Of a stretch of 25,611 bases of DNA, positions 22,418 to 25,611 are shown piece by piece (the stretch's first letter is position 1; every line of letters begins with the position of its first letter). The notes under the pieces are model-generated. The model was not told the DNA's origin, searched no databases, and worked only from the letters and a program-made list of their open reading frames with translations. The translations under genes were made by a program, and so were the position numbers. This DNA comes from Daldinia sp. FL1419 (Eukaryota; Ascomycota; Sordariomycetes; Xylariales; Hypoxylaceae): positions 1-25,611 of the forward strand of contig MU623625.1 of the NCBI GenBank assembly GCA_025201765.1, read 5' to 3'.

Positions 22418-23310
22418 TTTGATGTTGGTTTATTTGTAAAAATTTTACTCCTTTTTGTCTATTGCCGACCGTAGGAAGGAGATGATGCTAATGCCGAATC
22501 CTGATGCAAATGTAGATGACGATAGAGATGACGATAAGTGAAAAGCGACCGAAGAAAAAAAATCTACCCCGCTTAGGCTGAATTTTTTGGGATATTTTTT
22601 ATTCTTTTTGTTTTTTTTTATTTCTTGATAAAGCCACAGCAAGTCCTCGTCGATTACGATCACAAGTAAATGTGACCGAGCAAATGAGACGTTGAATAAG
22701 AGGACTTTTTTTGTTTTTCCAATAAGGAAAAAAAGAATAACTTCCCTATGAATTTAAAGAGGAAGAATAAGAAAAAAAAAAAAAAAAAGATTTGTCCTCT
22801 GTGAACTGTGGACTTATCTGTGGTTGTAAGGAGATTAGAAACGATAGTGGAAGGAATCTTTTGTGGTGGGGGGCCTTAAAAGTTCCCTTGCGCAAGGAAG
22901 GTACCTAATAACTCGTGCTAGGTAATACTAACAGGTAACTAGGTACTTCTACATAGTTACTATCTTTAAGTATTGTACATGCGCTGTGTGGCTCAGCGGC
23001 TTTGTGGGACTCGTGGTGGGGCGAACTGAATTTTTGACCTTTCACAAGCACCAAGTAAAAATCTGAACAACGCCTAATCCGTCCTCGTTAGTGTATTCCG
23101 GGGACAATCAAGTGTTTTCAATCTTGTGTACCTATGGATGTACCGGATACCTTCCGTAGTACTAACGTTGTGGATGTATGTAGGTACCTAGGTACGTAAA
23201 GTTATGTACCTTCTGCCGCCACAATCGTTACCTAATGGTCAAAGTTATTAGTGAAAGTGGGGGCGGGGTCCGTCAGAAGCGAAAATTAATTGCGCAATCT
23301 TGGCATTCCA
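22418..23310. promoter_or_regulatory. ARB1 upstream region and transition to the AT-rich block
   Basis: Contains the presumed ARB1 promoter (minus-strand direction), with a 17-base A-run at 22772-22788 and several T/A-rich stretches. Between 22900 and 23220 a GGTACCTA/TAGGTAC-type word recurs several times, including a perfect 12-bp palindrome at 23184-23195. No gene seen. Confidence 0.45.
23184..23195. repeat. 12-bp perfect palindrome GTACCTAGGTAC
   Basis: Self-complementary and embedded in TAGGTACCTAGGTACGTA. Related words recur across the intergenic regions of this window. Function unknown. Confidence 0.6.
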
Positions 23311-24521
23311 CCTAAAAATACTAATCCTTTCCTATTTTAATATTTATTGTAAATTATATCAATTATATTATTAAAATAAATGTAAATTATATGATTTTTA
23401 TATTAATTAAATTATAAAAAAATCAATTAAATTCTAATATTTTTTTTAATTCAATCATATTTAAAATGTGCCAGCTAGGAGACCTCAAATATAACACTTT
23501 TTGTAGGGTTAAAATTAGGAAGGTTATTGAATTTCTTGAATTTTATGGTTTTTTAAGTTATGGAATTATTTAAAAGATATTTAGGGAAGTTGTTTACAAT
23601 TATTTCGAAGTTTTATAGCGTATAATTCAATATATATATATATTTAAATTAGATTATATAAATAAAGTTAATATAATATTCAACTATAAAAACCTACCTA
23701 AATATATAATCTGTACTAACCCTAATTCTTATTAATTAACCTATAATCCTTAATTTAATATAATGTGTGGTTATAAATCCTTATTTACGTACAAAAAAAT
23801 TGAAATAATTAATAATTATTTAAAAGATTTAATTAATTGAAATAACCCCTTAACATACAATATTATATAAATAAATTGGTATTTAATAGCCTTAAATATT
23901 AGGATTGTTACTAAGGCTTTTATGAAGATTATTTTGAACTATATGATTTAATAATTTAATTGGTATAGCCATTTTAATATTATAAAGCCAAATAATAAAG
24001 AAAGTATCAAAAATCAATATTGCGAAAAAGCTGAAAAGGAAATTTGTTTAGGGTTATGGTAATCCCCTAAATAATATTCTTTAATCTTTTTAATTAATAA
24101 ATAGTATTTTGGGTTTTAACCTGAGGTTAGAGGCTATTATATATATAAAGCAAAATACTATAAAACCTAGTAAGTGATTATTGAATTAAATAAAAAGAAA
24201 TATTTTAAAATCAATAAAAATATCAATAAAAATTAATATTATAACCTACCTATTATATAACCTAATAATATTTATAAATCATAGTATTTGAAAAATAGTG
24301 GAATCTTTACAAAAAAAGAACCCTAAGAACAAACCTTAATACATTGTGTGGCTGTTATGGAAATCAATTATAAATTACAATTATATTAATATAAGATACC
24401 CTCAAATAATAACAATAAAATAGATTTTCGTATATATAAAGCTATTTTAAACCTTATTATAAAAGATCTAAAAGCTTTTTATGGCCATTGCAATTTTATA
24501 TTATGGGAAGATGGCAATATG

Positions 24522-24676
24522 TTGGATTAATAAGCCTAAAAAAATAACGTAGAAAAATTCTCTCCCTTGCAACAATTCCATAAAATACCTTACCACTCTA
24601 TTCTAAAATTCTAATAATAATAATAATAATTTGAATTTTATAATTATAATTTTTCTTTATATATTATATAATAATT
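24522..24676 (+). repeat. Left inverted-repeat arm
   Basis: Begins TTGGATTAATAAGCCTAA and ends near ATAATAATT. Pairs with 24955-25108. It keeps C/G at many sites in its outer half where the right arm has T/A. Confidence 0.8.
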
Positions 24677-24954
24677 AAAAGTCTTAATTACATCTTAATA
24701 TGAATATAGAATTAATATTAACCTAATTGTGTTGTATAAATATATGTTTAATATAATTTTAATTATATTTAATTAAATAATGTTGTTTAAAAATATTACA
24801 AGAAAAAGCCAATTATTTATATTTAATAATTAAGAAGTATGGAACCAAACCTTTATGGTTCTGGCCTATAACCTAGATGTGTGGGATTGGTTAAATTCAA
24901 AAAATACTGATCCAATAGGGAAACCTCTATTTCCTCTAACCTCTTGGCCAGCAC

Positions 24955-25108
24955 AATTATCACATAATATATAGGGAAAAATTATGATTATAGAATTTGA
25001 GTTGTTTTTATTATTATTAGAATTCTAAAATAGAATAATAAAGCTTTTTATAAAATTGTTATAAAGGAAAGAATTTTTTTATATTATTTTTTAGGCTTAT
25101 TAATCCAA
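24955..25108 (-). repeat. Right inverted-repeat arm
   Basis: Reverse complement of the left arm, ending TTAGGCTTATTAATCCAA. It keeps C/G at sites in its inner part where the left arm has T/A, so both arms have decayed independently. Confidence 0.8.
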
Positions 25109-25611
25109 TATACCCCCCCAAATAAAGCTAATAGGCAAATCTGGAGCGTATAATATCAAAAATATAATCTTTTTACATTTTCAAATTAATATATTTTTTT
25201 GATTATATTTTTTTAATAATTTTTTTATTTATTTTCTATTTCTGCTATATTATTTTATTTATATTCCTGAATGCCTTGACTTTTAGACAATTTAAAATAT
25301 CTATTAGATTTATTTATTCTTTAAAGTAGGTATATTTCTTTTTTAATAATATTTTTATAAATCTATTTATATTTATATTTTTTAAATTAATATAATTAAT
25401 TTTAATATAACCTTTTTAAATTTCCTATTTAAATTAATAATTATATATATCCATATATCTTAACTTTATTTTAAATTTTTTAATATCTTTAATAATTAAT
25501 TCAATTATTTATTTATTATTATATAATAAGAATATAATTTAATCTTTAAATTTAATTTTAAAATCTTTAATTAATTATAATATATAAAATCTTTTTTTTA
25601 CAATTTAAATT

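Larger units (their letters stand above)
24522..25108. mobile_element. Degraded terminal-inverted-repeat element (MITE-like or deleted DNA transposon)
   Basis: Two arms of 155 and 154 bases face each other across a 278-base spacer with no open frame. Hand alignment gives about 126 identities in 154 columns, with one single-base difference in an A-run; about 26 of 28 substitutions are transitions. Both ends carry the exact 18-mer TTGGATTAATAAGCCTAA or its complement. The outer boundary may extend some 9 bases further, where the arms read GGCAATATG and GGGGGTATA and the right side shows a C7 run. No clear target-site duplication was found, so the superfamily is not assigned. Confidence 0.72.
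23311..25611. other. AT-rich, gene-free block with RIP-like decay
   Basis: Base composition shifts abruptly near 23311 to mostly A and T and stays so to the window end. No open frame of useful length exists on either strand, and TA-rich words dominate. This is the appearance of repeat DNA mutated by repeat-induced point mutation (C-to-T on both strands), often heterochromatic. At least one inverted-repeat element lies inside (24522-25108), and the transition-biased difference between its arms supports RIP. The block could be an AT-rich isochore, or a pericentromeric or subtelomeric segment; which one cannot be told here. Confidence 0.8.

Noticed and set aside
1..25611. Secondary-metabolite or other functional gene cluster
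   Set aside because: The genes are unrelated housekeeping, surface-protein and lipase genes; no synthase, transporter or pathway-specific regulator is present.
1..25611. CRISPR array, operon, ribosome binding sites or prokaryotic mobile elements
   Set aside because: The DNA is fungal nuclear; no regularly spaced direct repeats were seen.
23311..25611. AT-rich block as a mitochondrial DNA insertion
   Set aside because: No mitochondrial gene fragments or tRNAs were recognised, and the transition-biased inverted repeat points to RIP instead.

Overview
The window is nuclear DNA of a filamentous ascomycete (Pezizomycotina, probably a Sordariomycete). Evidence: short GT-AG introns of about 52-99 bp with TACTAAC-like branch sites, a class I hydrophobin, fungal-type INO80 and ARB1 proteins, an intron-containing nuclear tRNA, and an AT-rich block with repeat-induced point mutation (RIP)-like transition decay. 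I cannot name the species.

Layout. 838-2860 (+): a two-exon class 3 lipase-like protein (655 aa). 3360-3928 (-): a three-exon secreted class I hydrophobin (151 aa), convergent with the lipase. 3929-7251: a 3.3 kb gap with no recognisable gene. 7252-9407 (+): a three-exon secreted Ser/Thr-rich, wall-type protein (682 aa), divergent from the hydrophobin. 9408-12411: about 3 kb of intergenic DNA with simple repeats, then the pyrimidine-rich leader of the next gene. 12412-18722 (+): the four-exon INO80 chromatin-remodelling ATPase (1914 aa). 19522-19624 (-): tRNA-Arg(ACG) with a 31-nt intron, lying between convergent INO80 and ARB1. 20417-22417 (-): the three-exon ABC-F ATPase ARB1 (629 aa), a ribosome biogenesis factor. 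23311-25611: a very AT-rich, gene-free block running off the end of the window and holding a degraded terminal-inverted-repeat element.

The genes do not form a pathway or a biosynthetic cluster. Three are housekeeping (INO80, ARB1, tRNA-Arg); two encode predicted cell-surface or secreted proteins (hydrophobin, Ser/Thr-rich protein); one is a lipase of unknown substrate. All exon joins were derived by hand from splice consensus, reading frame and protein-family continuity, without transcript data.

I found no convincing new multi-gene system. The observations most worth a second look are the RIP-scarred inverted-repeat element, a canonical G-quadruplex motif inside the hydrophobin exon, tandem splice acceptors in two surface-protein genes, an upstream ORF overlapping the INO80 start, the Glu-to-Asp change in the first Walker B of ARB1, and the charged, Trp-rich tail of the Ser/Thr-rich protein.
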